Shown: positions 52,173 through 61,924 of the stretch, piece by piece
Layout: each line of letters begins with the position of its first letter
Numbering within the stretch: the first letter of the stretch is position 1
DNA from: Chryseolinea soli
GTDB taxonomy: Bacteria > Bacteroidota > Bacteroidia > Cytophagales > Cyclobacteriaceae
Reading direction: 5' to 3'
Assembly: GCF_003589925.1 (NCBI RefSeq)
Contig: NZ_CP032382.1
Coordinates: 6,572,001-6,636,000, forward strand
Length of the DNA: 64,000 bases
Translations under genes and position numbers: made by a program
Notes under the pieces: generated by a model
Told to the model about the DNA's origin: nothing
What the model saw: only the letters and a program-made list of their open reading frames with translations
Databases searched by the model: none

Positions 52173-52220
52173 AGACTCATTAACCTATAACTCATTAACC
52201 TAAACTCCTAACCTAAACCT

Positions 52221-55200
52221 ATGACGAATTATTTACGAACCATGAAGAGAAGGATTCTCCTGTTGGGAATGCTCCTGTTCTGTACTACCGCAGGGTGGTC
52301 GCAGGTGTACCAGCAAAGTATCCGCCAGGGCATGGTGAAGGTCAAGCTCACCCCCGAGATGGCCTCCACCCTAAGCCAGTCGCGCCTGCGGCCGGGCACC
52401 ACCCTGAGCACAGGCATTCAACCGCTTGACGTCGCGGCACAACGCACCGGCGCAAAGAATATGTACCGGTTGTTTCCCTACAATGCAAAGATCGAAGCAA
52501 AGCTGCACAAACACGGGCTGGACCTGTGGTATGTGGTGGAGATCGACGAAAAATCCGATCCCAAGGACGCCGTGTCCATCTACAAAAAGGTGAGCGGTGT
52601 CGCGCTGGCGGAAGTGGACCATCAAAAAGTGGTGAGTCCTTTCCAGGTGCAGGAAGCGAAAGGCAACCCGGTGGCCCCGATGGAAGCCATGCCGTTTAAC
52701 GATCCTTACCTGCCCTCGCAGTGGCATTATCACAATACAGGCCAAGGCGGGTATAGCGTGGGTTGTGATGTGAACCTGTTTGAAGCGTGGAAGGTCACGG
52801 CCGGCAAACGCGACGTGATCGTGTCCATTCACGACCAGGGCGTCGACATTGCGCACAAAGATTTGGCAGACAACATCTGGACCAACATCGCCGAAGCCAA
52901 TGGTGCACCCAACGTGGACGATGATGGCAACGGATACATCGACGACGTCCACGGCTGGAACTTTGACACCAACACGGGCCAGATCGATGCACAACTCCAC
53001 GGCACGCACGTGGCCGGTACGATCGCGGCGGTGAACAACAACGGCTTCGCGGTTTCCGGCGTGGCCGGTGGAACAGGAAATAAAGACGGCGCGCTGGTCA
53101 TGTCACTGCAAACCTTAGGCGGTGGCAGCTTTGAGAGCTCCTATGTATATGCTGCTTCCAATGGCGCGGTGATCTCGCAAAACAGCTGGGGTTATACCAA
53201 CCCGGATTCATACGACCAGTCGGTGCTTGATGCCATTGATTATTTTATCGCGGAAGCCGGTAACTATCCGGGCAGCCCGATGAAAGGGGGCATCGTGATC
53301 TTTGCTTCAGGCAATAGCAACACCGATCAACCTTTTTATCCTGCTTATCATCCCAGCACGCTGGCCGTGAATTCCATCGGTCCCGATTTTAAGCGTGCTT
53401 ACTATTCCAACTACGGAACTTGGACGGATGTTACGTCCACCGGTGGTAACACCGATCTCGGTGGGACGAGCGGTGTCTTGAGTACGCTGCCCAACAACAA
53501 GGTCGGCTATCTGCAAGGCACTTCGATGGCTTGTCCGCACGTGTCGGGTATCGCCGCCCTGGCGCTGGCCAACCGCACGCACCAGATGACACCCGGGGAG
53601 CTGCGCAACAAGATCGTGACCGGCGTGGTAGACATCGACAGCTACAATCCCGATTTCGCGGGGCTGCTTGGTGCAGGGCTTACCGACGCAAAGCTGATCA
53701 TACAAAACGACGCCAAGATCGCCCCGGCAGCAATTGGCGACTTGAAGATCGCCTCGATGTCCCAGGAGTCGGCCATTCTTTCGTGGTCTGTTCCGGCCGA
53801 CGAAGACGATGGACGGCCCGTGAGCTACACGGTCTACTATCAGACTACTCCGTTCATTTCGGGCAACCTAAGCCAGGCCGACAAGGTTTCGATGAACAGC
53901 AAACATGCTGTGGGCGAACCGGTGACGTTGGAAGTCACAGACCTAACCGGTCTGACTACCTACTACTTCGCCGTGGTTGCCATCGACCGTTGGGGCAATG
54001 CCTCTGCCCTTTCGAACGTCGCGACAAGTACCACCAACGATGGGCCTACCATCGCCGTTGACGACAATAGCAAGGCGATCAGCCTTTCCATCGACGCCAG
54101 CACGGGCGCGACAGCGACGCATGGACTTCAGCTTTTTAACAACGGCGAAGGTTTTCTGCGTTGGTCGGGCATCACGCGGAGCAAAGAACATAACACCACC
54201 TTTCTTGCCACCGGTTTGAATTATCCCGTGGTCTCGAAAGTAAAAGCGGCCAGCTCGGCCACACTGGTCCGTCGCGCAGCCCATAACACATCGGCCCAGC
54301 GGAACAAAGTTTCGACGATGGCCTTTGAAGGTGCCGAGATCAACTACGGTTGGGGCTGGCCCATCTACATGATCGGCGAGACCGACACGACGCTGACCAA
54401 TTCGGCAGCCACGAAATTCCAGGCGACGGACGATGCCGGGTTCAACCTGACCCACGTGCAGATGTGGCTGCGGCAAAATTCCAAGAATGGTCCGATCATC
54501 ATCGAGATCTACAAAGGCGAATCGCCGACAAAAAAGAACCTGGTGCTGGCGCAGGAATACAACGTGCCCCCTTCGGAATATGACTACAATCAAGTGATCC
54601 AACTCACGGAGCAGATCTTCTTCGAAAAAGGCGAAACGTTCTGGATCGCTTTTCATGTACCCTCGGGCATTCTTTACCCGTTGGGTCTGGCCGAAGCGCA
54701 GAACACTTTGTACGCTGCCAATTGTTTGATCTCCTTTGACCTGGGCGCAACCTGGGCATCACTGCCCCAGACCTTGCACGACGAGCGCTATGTGTGGGCG
54801 ACGGTGGCCACCTCCTATAGCGAAGACCTGGGCAAATACTTAACCCTTGAACCCGCCGAAGGCGAATTGGAAGGCCACACGTCTTCCGACGTATTGCTGA
54901 CGGCCGATGGATCGAAACTGATGAACGGCAGCTACACCGCCAACGTCATTCTCCAATCCAACGACAGCAAAACAAAAGAGCTGCGCATCCCGGTCGACCT
55001 CACGGTTACCGGACAGGCACCGGTGCTGCAATCGACCGATGTGCTTGACTTTGGAAGCGTGTTCTATGGCAAGACGAAAGAATTGACGCTGACCATCAGC
55101 AACGCCGGCTATGGCAACTTTGAAGGACCAACCGCAACCTTGTCTGATCCACAATTCGAGATCGTGGGCGGCGCGCCGTGGCAAATTGCTGCACGCGACC

Positions 55201-58200
55201 AAGTCGATCTGTTGATCCGCTTCACACCGACGGGACCGGGCAACGTGAATGCCACGCTCAACCTGACCTCGGGCGACTTCGCCTATACGGTCGTATTGTT
55301 TGGTGTGGGCACGGAAGCGAGCAAGATCAAGATCACTCCCGTTACCCAGACGATCGACAACCTCGCACTTGGCGACCAAGCGAAAGCCACCGTGAATGTG
55401 GAGAACACCGGCAAGTTCGCGTTGAAATATTTCATTCCTGGATTTGATAGCAAAGGCGTGGGTGCTAACTGGCCCGACGCCTATCATACCTACGGCTACG
55501 CGAAGCACAACAGTGTGAACGATCCGAATCCCATCGCCTATACCTGGACGGATATTTCGGCCACGGGTACGGAGATCTCGTCCTATTTCAAGAGCATCTA
55601 TAACCAACACTATGAAGTGGGACTGGATTTCGATTTCCCGTTCTATGCTGAGAAGACCAACAAGGTGTACATCACCTCTATGGGTATGATCACCTTGGAC
55701 AACACGGTGAACGTCGTGAATACGCCGCGCCTGCGCGATTCGTATGGCCCCATTGGCATGATTTGCGCCACCGGCCTGCATTTCACGTATCAGAATTCCG
55801 GAAAGATATTTTTTCAAAAGCAGTCCGACCGTCTCATCGTGCAATATGATCACGTGAACGAAGGCGAGATGTATCCGCCTTTGACGTTCCAGATCGTGTT
55901 GTTTGACAACGGCAACATCCGGATGTACTACAACGACGTGAGCGACGATCCCGACTACATGCGCCCCACCACCGCGCTTGTGGAAGACCGTGCGAAAGAA
56001 GACGGCATTTTGTTCGTCGACTGGGAGACCAACTTTACGTGGCAGGACGGCATGGCGTTCGGTTTGGATTATCCCGGACCCAGCATTATTTCCAGTGTCG
56101 AAAATGGCTCGGGCATCGTCATGCCCGGTCAGTCGCAAGATGTGGTCCTTACGTTGGATACCAAAGACCTCTATGAAGGTGCCATCGACAAGAACGTTAC
56201 CTTCATCAATAACGATCCATTCAACAGCGCCGTGACGGCCAACGTGAAGCTGAACATCACCTCGGGAGGCAAAGCAAAACCCACGCTGTCCACCACATCG
56301 ATTGCGTTTGGCAGCGTCTTTGCAGGAGCGATCAAATCGCAGCAGTTTGTGGTACGCAACGACGGCACGGCCGACCTGCAGATCACCAATGCCGCCACGC
56401 AACTCGGCCGGTACACGCTGACGGGTGCATCCGCAATAACCTTGACCCCGAAACATGCGACCGTCTATACCGTGACGATTCCCACGGGAACGCTTCGCAG
56501 TTCACTAACGGATAAGGTGATCATTACCTATGCCGATGGCAGCAAGAGCCTGGTTTCCGTTACGGGCAGTGTTGTTGCCGCGCCGGCGATCACGGTAGAT
56601 CTTACGGCCGTTGACGAAACGCTGACCCATGGGGAAACAAAAACACTTCCGTTCTCCATCAAAAACACCGGCGCCGCGGCACTTGAACTGGCCGTGAGCG
56701 GTTCGGAATGGGCCATCACCGACATCGCCGATGTTGCCGTGACGACCCTGAGCATCCCCGACAATACCTATACGTGGAGAAGCTCGAAAGACGACACCGG
56801 CCCTGCATACCAATGGGTCGACCTCGTTGGAAAAGGTGAGTTCATTGACCCGAACGAAGCCATGGACCCGGACGATGAATCGAAATACTGGACCAAGGTT
56901 GATCTGGGTTGGTCTTTCAAATTCTATGGCGTGGACTATACGTCGCTTTATATCGGCGTGAACGGTGTCATCAGCTTTGACGCTGATCAACCCTGGGCAT
57001 TCTGGTCGCAGAGCCTGCCCACGGCTGACGCGCCAAACAACATTATTGCTCCCCTCTGGGTACCCGGTGGCTTCGACACGTATTATAATCCGGAAACGTC
57101 GGGCATTTTCTACAAAGTGTATGACGATAAGATCATCATCTCCTTCGAGCGCATGGTGAATGCTTTCGGCATGGGCGATCCTATTTCCGTGCAAGCAATC
57201 TTGTACAAGAACGGAAGCATCAAATATCAATACCACAACACCGGTCAGCCCGAGCTGGTATCGCAATTCGGTGTGGTGGGTGTAGAGAACAAAACCGGCA
57301 CCGAAGGCGTCGAGGTCTCCGCCTATCACAACCTGGAGATCCCCGAGGAAGGCCTGGCGTATGTGTTGACTCCCGCTACGAAGCGCACGCTCCCCGCGGG
57401 CAAAACGCTGAGCGGCACGCTGACGCTGGACGCCACCAATTTGTATGCCGGCGAATACAAGACTTCCCTGCACATCAACTCCAACGCGCCAAATCGCGAG
57501 AGCCTGGACAAGCCCGTGACCCTTACCGTGCTGGGGCAAGCCACATTCGTTGCCGATGAAGTAATCGACTTCGGCGAAGTGATGGCCTACACCACCACCT
57601 ACGGCGACGGATCGACCGGCCCGATGGGTTATCAAAAAGAATTCACCGTGAGCAACACCGGCACGGCCAACCTAATCCTGACTGGCCTCGCCCTGGAAAG
57701 CGGCGACGGCACCATGGCACTGGAAGTGCTCGTGAACGGTATGTGGGGCCCCGAGTGGACGCCGATTGAATGGCTGAATACCTTGCCTATTCTGTTGCCT
57801 GAGCAAACTGCGCATCTGCGCGTTGACATCGCTCCCGATGGCACCGTGGCAACCCTCGCCGACAATGTGGTGATCACCACAGAAACCGACGTCTATAAAA
57901 TTCCGGTGACGGGAACGGTGATCCTTCCCCCCGTGCTGGATCTCAACAAGGCACCCGTGAAAGTTTCATTCAACTTGCCTACAGAGACCGTGGAGCGCAC
58001 CGTCACCCTCGGCAACCCGGGCGGAAAATCGGATCTGAAATATGAACTGAGCATCGACTACAAACGCGCGCCACAAACCGCGGCAACGGCAACCAACGAG
58101 ACGATAACGTTAAGTGCAAAAGCTGCCGTGTTGTCGAAGGAAAGCGCACCGTCGGAGGTTACACCGTTGGATGAGCCCGGAGACTTTAACCGCGTTCTCA

Positions 58201-59708
58201 AATATGAGGAAGCCGAAAAAGCCGATGGCTATCTCGGGTTTAGCGGCGCGGAGGAATTCACGTCTTCGACACGCTTTAATGGCGGCGACAAAGGCTTTAA
58301 CCTCACCCACGTGCAAACCTATTTCCGTCCCACGGAACTGACGACCGGCACGATCGAGGTAGAGATCCGTGCAGGTGGCACTACCGTGGTGAACGCGGTC
58401 TCCTTGCTGAAGATGAGCACCACCTTCAACGCACCGCCTCCGGGCGCCGGCCAATGGATCACCATTGCCCTCGACAAAGCGCAGCGGATCCTTCCCAACG
58501 AAGACTTCTATGTGCTGCTGACGTTCCCGATGGAATTGCAACATCCGCAAGGCTATGTGAAGAACTCGGAAACGTCGGAAAACCGCTTTATGTTTTTGAG
58601 CGAAGGCATCTGGGCCGACGTTCAAACCTATCCCTATGCCGACTTCCATGATTTTGGATGGTTAGTGCGTGCGGCCGAAACCACCTATGAGTCGTCGGCC
58701 TGGGTATTTATCGAAAATGAAACGTCGGGCACCCTGGCGGCAGACAATAGCCACCCCGTGAACCTGAAGTTTATTGGCGGGCCCGCCGTGGAAGGCGATC
58801 AGAAAGCAGACCTCGTGGTGCGTTCCAACGATCCGTATAAATCCCTGGTCACCGTTCCCTTGCAATTGCACATGAATCAGGCACCGCTCTTTACCGGCTT
58901 GCCAACGGTAATCACGTCCATTGCCGAAATGGAGACACTGGACATGACGCTGTCAGTGAAGGATCCCGAGAACAACACGTTTACCGTAACGGCCGGCGCT
59001 ACTTACCCGAGACTGACCTATTCGATCACGGACAATGTATTGACCCTTCAATACAAACCGGACTACACCGATGCCGGCACGCATGAATTTGTGTTCGAAG
59101 CCAAAGACGAATTTGGCGCCAGCCGCACAGTGACGGTCAATGTCATGGTGGATAACACCAACCGCGCACCGAAGTTTGCCGGCACCACACACGACCTGAG
59201 CTACAACGGCAAGGGCGCGTTCGACGAACAAAACCTGGCCACCTTCTTTACCGATCCCGATGGCGACGCGCTCACGTTCACCGTGTCGACCGGCGATGAG
59301 GCCATCGCCAACGTGTTTGCTGCCGACGACAAATTTATTGTGAAGCCCATGGCCGTTGGCGAAACCAAACTCGCCTTTGCCATCACCGACAGCAACGGTG
59401 CCGTGTTGAAAGACACGCTCACCGTGACGGTGAACAACATCCTGGGCCTGGAGCAACCGGTGAACCAGGGCCTGAAGGTGTATCCCAACCCCGTGCAACA
59501 CACAGCCCACGTATTGCTGAGCAGCGAATGGCATGGCAATCTGGTGCTGGAAGTGATGGATGCGAGCGGAAAGCTCTTCCTGCTAAAACAAACCGAAGCT
59601 GTTGCAGACGGTCTGTTGCTGGATGTGTCGTCGCTGCAAAAAGGATTTTACTTGTTGCGCGTGACCGCCAAAGACAAACACGGCGTAGTGAAGCTTATTA
59701 AAGATTAA
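52221..59708 (+). CDS. giant subtilase (S8) with T9SS sorting domain
   Basis: 2,495 residues. Signal peptide (about 8-28; an ATG at 52242 is an alternative start), propeptide, then an S8 catalytic domain (about 190-500): Asp205 in H-D-Q-G-V-D, His260 in H-G-T-H-V-A-G, Ser435 in G-T-S-M-A-C-P-H, and oxyanion Asn in A-S-G-N-S. The usual D-(S/T)-G is D-Q-G here. Fibronectin-III follows (about 505-600), then a long array of choice-of-anchor/ASH-like and carbohydrate-binding-like modules; a GFNLTHVQ unit occurs twice (about 740 and 2030). An Ig/cadherin-like domain precedes the C-terminal type IX sorting domain (about 2415-2495, YPNPV...GFYLLRVT). Exported through T9SS to the surface or medium. 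Confidence 0.93.
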   Translation: MTNYLRTMKRRILLLGMLLFCTTAGWSQVYQQSIRQGMVKVKLTPEMASTLSQSRLRPGTTLSTGIQPLDVAAQRTGAKNMYRLFPYNAKIEAKLHKHGLDLWYVVEIDEKSDPKDAVSIYKKVSGVALAEVDHQKVVSPFQVQEAKGNPVAPMEAMPFNDPYLPSQWHYHNTGQGGYSVGCDVNLFEAWKVTAGKRDVIVSIHDQGVDIAHKDLADNIWTNIAEANGAPNVDDDGNGYIDDVHGWNFDTNTGQIDAQLHGTHVAGTIAAVNNNGFAVSGVAGGTGNKDGALVMSLQTLGGGSFESSYVYAASNGAVISQNSWGYTNPDSYDQSVLDAIDYFIAEAGNYPGSPMKGGIVIFASGNSNTDQPFYPAYHPSTLAVNSIGPDFKRAYYSNYGTWTDVTSTGGNTDLGGTSGVLSTLPNNKVGYLQGTSMACPHVSGIAALALANRTHQMTPGELRNKIVTGVVDIDSYNPDFAGLLGAGLTDAKLIIQNDAKIAPAAIGDLKIASMSQESAILSWSVPADEDDGRPVSYTVYYQTTPFISGNLSQADKVSMNSKHAVGEPVTLEVTDLTGLTTYYFAVVAIDRWGNASALSNVATSTTNDGPTIAVDDNSKAISLSIDASTGATATHGLQLFNNGEGFLRWSGITRSKEHNTTFLATGLNYPVVSKVKAASSATLVRRAAHNTSAQRNKVSTMAFEGAEINYGWGWPIYMIGETDTTLTNSAATKFQATDDAGFNLTHVQMWLRQNSKNGPIIIEIYKGESPTKKNLVLAQEYNVPPSEYDYNQVIQLTEQIFFEKGETFWIAFHVPSGILYPLGLAEAQNTLYAANCLISFDLGATWASLPQTLHDERYVWATVATSYSEDLGKYLTLEPAEGELEGHTSSDVLLTADGSKLMNGSYTANVILQSNDSKTKELRIPVDLTVTGQAPVLQSTDVLDFGSVFYGKTKELTLTISNAGYGNFEGPTATLSDPQFEIVGGAPWQIAARDQVDLLIRFTPTGPGNVNATLNLTSGDFAYTVVLFGVGTEASKIKITPVTQTIDNLALGDQAKATVNVENTGKFALKYFIPGFDSKGVGANWPDAYHTYGYAKHNSVNDPNPIAYTWTDISATGTEISSYFKSIYNQHYEVGLDFDFPFYAEKTNKVYITSMGMITLDNTVNVVNTPRLRDSYGPIGMICATGLHFTYQNSGKIFFQKQSDRLIVQYDHVNEGEMYPPLTFQIVLFDNGNIRMYYNDVSDDPDYMRPTTALVEDRAKEDGILFVDWETNFTWQDGMAFGLDYPGPSIISSVENGSGIVMPGQSQDVVLTLDTKDLYEGAIDKNVTFINNDPFNSAVTANVKLNITSGGKAKPTLSTTSIAFGSVFAGAIKSQQFVVRNDGTADLQITNAATQLGRYTLTGASAITLTPKHATVYTVTIPTGTLRSSLTDKVIITYADGSKSLVSVTGSVVAAPAITVDLTAVDETLTHGETKTLPFSIKNTGAAALELAVSGSEWAITDIADVAVTTLSIPDNTYTWRSSKDDTGPAYQWVDLVGKGEFIDPNEAMDPDDESKYWTKVDLGWSFKFYGVDYTSLYIGVNGVISFDADQPWAFWSQSLPTADAPNNIIAPLWVPGGFDTYYNPETSGIFYKVYDDKIIISFERMVNAFGMGDPISVQAILYKNGSIKYQYHNTGQPELVSQFGVVGVENKTGTEGVEVSAYHNLEIPEEGLAYVLTPATKRTLPAGKTLSGTLTLDATNLYAGEYKTSLHINSNAPNRESLDKPVTLTVLGQATFVADEVIDFGEVMAYTTTYGDGSTGPMGYQKEFTVSNTGTANLILTGLALESGDGTMALEVLVNGMWGPEWTPIEWLNTLPILLPEQTAHLRVDIAPDGTVATLADNVVITTETDVYKIPVTGTVILPPVLDLNKAPVKVSFNLPTETVERTVTLGNPGGKSDLKYELSIDYKRAPQTAATATNETITLSAKAAVLSKESAPSEVTPLDEPGDFNRVLKYEEAEKADGYLGFSGAEEFTSSTRFNGGDKGFNLTHVQTYFRPTELTTGTIEVEIRAGGTTVVNAVSLLKMSTTFNAPPPGAGQWITIALDKAQRILPNEDFYVLLTFPMELQHPQGYVKNSETSENRFMFLSEGIWADVQTYPYADFHDFGWLVRAAETTYESSAWVFIENETSGTLAADNSHPVNLKFIGGPAVEGDQKADLVVRSNDPYKSLVTVPLQLHMNQAPLFTGLPTVITSIAEMETLDMTLSVKDPENNTFTVTAGATYPRLTYSITDNVLTLQYKPDYTDAGTHEFVFEAKDEFGASRTVTVNVMVDNTNRAPKFAGTTHDLSYNGKGAFDEQNLATFFTDPDGDALTFTVSTGDEAIANVFAADDKFIVKPMAVGETKLAFAITDSNGAVLKDTLTVTVNNILGLEQPVNQGLKVYPNPVQHTAHVLLSSEWHGNLVLEVMDASGKLFLLKQTEAVADGLLLDVSSLQKGFYLLRVTAKDKHGVVKLIKD

Positions 59709-59743
59709 ACCAAACCGGAGCCTAAACCCCACCTACCCGGCCG

Positions 59744-59775
59744 GCGCTTGCTCAGGCGCCGGCTCGGGTTAACGG
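59744..59775. other. GC-rich hairpin after the giant protease gene
   Basis: GCCGGCGC and GCGCCGGC in 59738-59764 form an 8-bp stem with loop TTGCTCAG. Without a T-run it may stabilise the mRNA end or weaken readthrough rather than act as a full terminator. Confidence 0.4.
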
Positions 59776-59797
59776 GCGGTCCCTAACCTCTACGAAC

Positions 59798-60238
59798 ATG
59801 AAGAAGATCTTAAGTACAATATTTCCCGCAGGGCTGATGGTGATGCTCATCGCTTGCCACAGCGACGAAGCGGAAAGCGCCTACGAAAAAAACGTGAATG
59901 CGATCACCTCCGTGGCCTGGACGCATCCCAGCGTGACCAACAGCGCCGACGGCGACCTGTCGGCCAACTATGCTGACTTTGCCATCCTGTTCACGAAGCA
60001 GGAAGCGAATGGGTTTGCCGGTACGTTCGTTGTTTCCAATGGGGGCTATGCCTTTACGGAGGTGACGGGCCGCTGGAAATTCAACGACGCCCTGACGGAG
60101 CTGCAGTTCGATTCCGGCAAGACCATGACCTTCACGGTAGACGAAAATCACTTGTCGCTCGATTTCACCGTGGCTCCTCCGACTGGGGGGAGAACGGATG
60201 GCTTGAGTGGCCATTTTGTGTTTGCCTTCACGAAATAA
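59798..60238 (+). CDS. hypothetical lipoprotein
   Basis: 146 residues. Lipobox L-I-A-C (Cys20). A short polar linker is followed by a beta-rich domain of about 110 residues: DFAILFTKQEANGFAGTFVVSNGGYAF, then ELQFDSGKTMTFTVDENHLSLDFTV. No named family recognised. Probably co-transcribed with the giant protease 90 bases upstream; a terminator follows. Confidence 0.65.
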   Translation: MKKILSTIFPAGLMVMLIACHSDEAESAYEKNVNAITSVAWTHPSVTNSADGDLSANYADFAILFTKQEANGFAGTFVVSNGGYAFTEVTGRWKFNDALTELQFDSGKTMTFTVDENHLSLDFTVAPPTGGRTDGLSGHFVFAFTK

Positions 60239-60267
60239 ACCAGCCAACCGTTGTTGTATGTATCCTT

Positions 60268-60312
60268 AAACCAGGGGGCGGCGTTTGTCGCTTCCTGGTT
60301 TTGTGTTTTTTG
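60268..60312 (+). terminator. intrinsic terminator
   Basis: AAACCAGG (60268-60275) pairs with CCTGGTTT (60294-60301); GCGGCG/TCGC can extend the stem internally. Followed by TGTGTTTTTT. Confidence 0.7.
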
Positions 60313-60455
60313 AACCGGCACGTCGGTTTAGGATGGCCAGGCGAACTTCCGTGCAGGGGTATGCAAACGCCAGCATTTTTTCAGCTATTTTTGATTTGAA
60401 TCGCCCAAGGACCGGATCCGGAAGGATGCCGAACGTTTGAAGTAACGCGGTAACC

Positions 60456-61910
60456 ATGTCACCACTCGCCTTCATTAAGAACATCGCTTGGTATGGCACC
60501 TCGCCCCGCTTCCCCCATTGGAAGAACCGGACGATCATCAATACCAATGGCATGGCTTTCATCCTGGCCGCCGTGGCCGGATTGCTCACGGTCGCCACCA
60601 TCCTGACCCATCCCTTCGAGCGGGCATTCCTGGTCCTGATCTTTATGACCCTGTTCAATGTCTGTCTCCCCTGGATCAACAAAGCGGGGCACTATACACT
60701 CAGCCGGCACCTGCTCACGCTCAATGCCATCGTTGGAGCCCTGACGATTACCCTTCTCCGCAAACTCACGCCAGCCGGCGAAGACGCGATGGGACTCTTC
60801 TATCAACCGCGCGCCGCCATGTTGGTCATGGCGATCATCCCGTTTGTGGTCTTCCACTTCAGCGAGCGACGCCACCTGATCATCAATTTGCTGATCGGCT
60901 TTCTGGGGCTGGTGCTCTTTGATCCCATACACATTTTTTTTGGTGTAGGCTACTACCAACTCGGTCATCCCGAACCCGACTACTACTTCACCAACGTGAT
61001 CTATCTCTGTCTCTATTTTTTTGTTGTGATCGGCGTCGGTTTCCTGAAGCGGATGATGGAGACCTATGAGCGCCGGAACGAAGAGCTGATCGAAAAATTG
61101 AACGCCGCCAAGCGTCAGGCCGAAGCACAAAACGAGCAACTGGAAAGTAAAAGCTACATCCTTAGTCAGCTGCTCGATAAGAAAGACAACGACCTCACTG
61201 ACATCACCGAAGAATTGGCCCGCTACAACCAGGAGCTGATGCAATACTCTTACACCATCTCTCACAACCTCCGCGGTCCCGTGGCCAGCATGCTCGGGCT
61301 GCTGGAGCTCCAAAAGCTCAACACCGGCGACCTGGACACGCGCGAACTGCTGGACCACATGGAGAAATCCGTTCTCAACCTCGACCACATCATCCGCGAC
61401 CTGAACCGCATCGTGGACGAGCGGCAAAATAAATTTCACGTGCGCGAAGATGTGAACCTGGAAACGGAAACCAACCTGATCATGGCGTTATTGGACGACC
61501 ACATTCATGACTACGGCGTGACTATACGCAAAGACTTCAGTCGTATGCCCGCCGTCTTTGCCGTACAGGCCCGGATCAACTACATCCTCCTCAGTCTGAT
61601 CTCGAATGCCATTCAATACCGGTCGCCGGACCGTGCCCCGGAGATCTGGCTAAGTTCGTATCCGGAAAAAGACTGTGCTGTAATAGAAGTGCGCGACAAT
61701 GGTGTGGGCATCAATATGAAGCGTTATCAGGAAAGGTTGTTCAAACCTTTTCAACGTTTTCATCCGCATGCTTCCGGAAAAGGACTGAGTTTATACCTGG
61801 CAAAACTTCAAATAGAAAAAATGAACGGGAGGATCACCGTGGAGAGCTCGCGCGATATCGGCACTTCTTTTAAGGTTTATTTACAAAATACTCCGAAGGA
61901 AGACCGGTAG
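60456..61910 (+). CDS. sensor histidine kinase
   Basis: 484 residues. N-terminal membrane part with about six TM helices (33-50, 55-75, 88-105, 120-137, 145-165, 178-200), then a coiled coil (AKRQAEAQNEQLESKS), HisKA with phospho-acceptor His270 (YTISHNLRGP) and HATPase_c (NAIQYRS N-box, VRDNGVGIN G1, GKGLSLYLAK G2). No response regulator is adjacent. Sensory input unknown. Confidence 0.9.
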   Translation: MSPLAFIKNIAWYGTSPRFPHWKNRTIINTNGMAFILAAVAGLLTVATILTHPFERAFLVLIFMTLFNVCLPWINKAGHYTLSRHLLTLNAIVGALTITLLRKLTPAGEDAMGLFYQPRAAMLVMAIIPFVVFHFSERRHLIINLLIGFLGLVLFDPIHIFFGVGYYQLGHPEPDYYFTNVIYLCLYFFVVIGVGFLKRMMETYERRNEELIEKLNAAKRQAEAQNEQLESKSYILSQLLDKKDNDLTDITEELARYNQELMQYSYTISHNLRGPVASMLGLLELQKLNTGDLDTRELLDHMEKSVLNLDHIIRDLNRIVDERQNKFHVREDVNLETETNLIMALLDDHIHDYGVTIRKDFSRMPAVFAVQARINYILLSLISNAIQYRSPDRAPEIWLSSYPEKDCAVIEVRDNGVGINMKRYQERLFKPFQRFHPHASGKGLSLYLAKLQIEKMNGRITVESSRDIGTSFKVYLQNTPKEDR

Positions 61911-61924
61911 AATAGCGCTGCGTA

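Noticed and set aside
54840..56456. 538-codon minus-strand frame inside the giant subtilase gene
   Set aside because: High-GC shadow of the protease array; His/Val/Gly-rich sequence without recognisable domains. The same holds for the minus frame 56505-57635.
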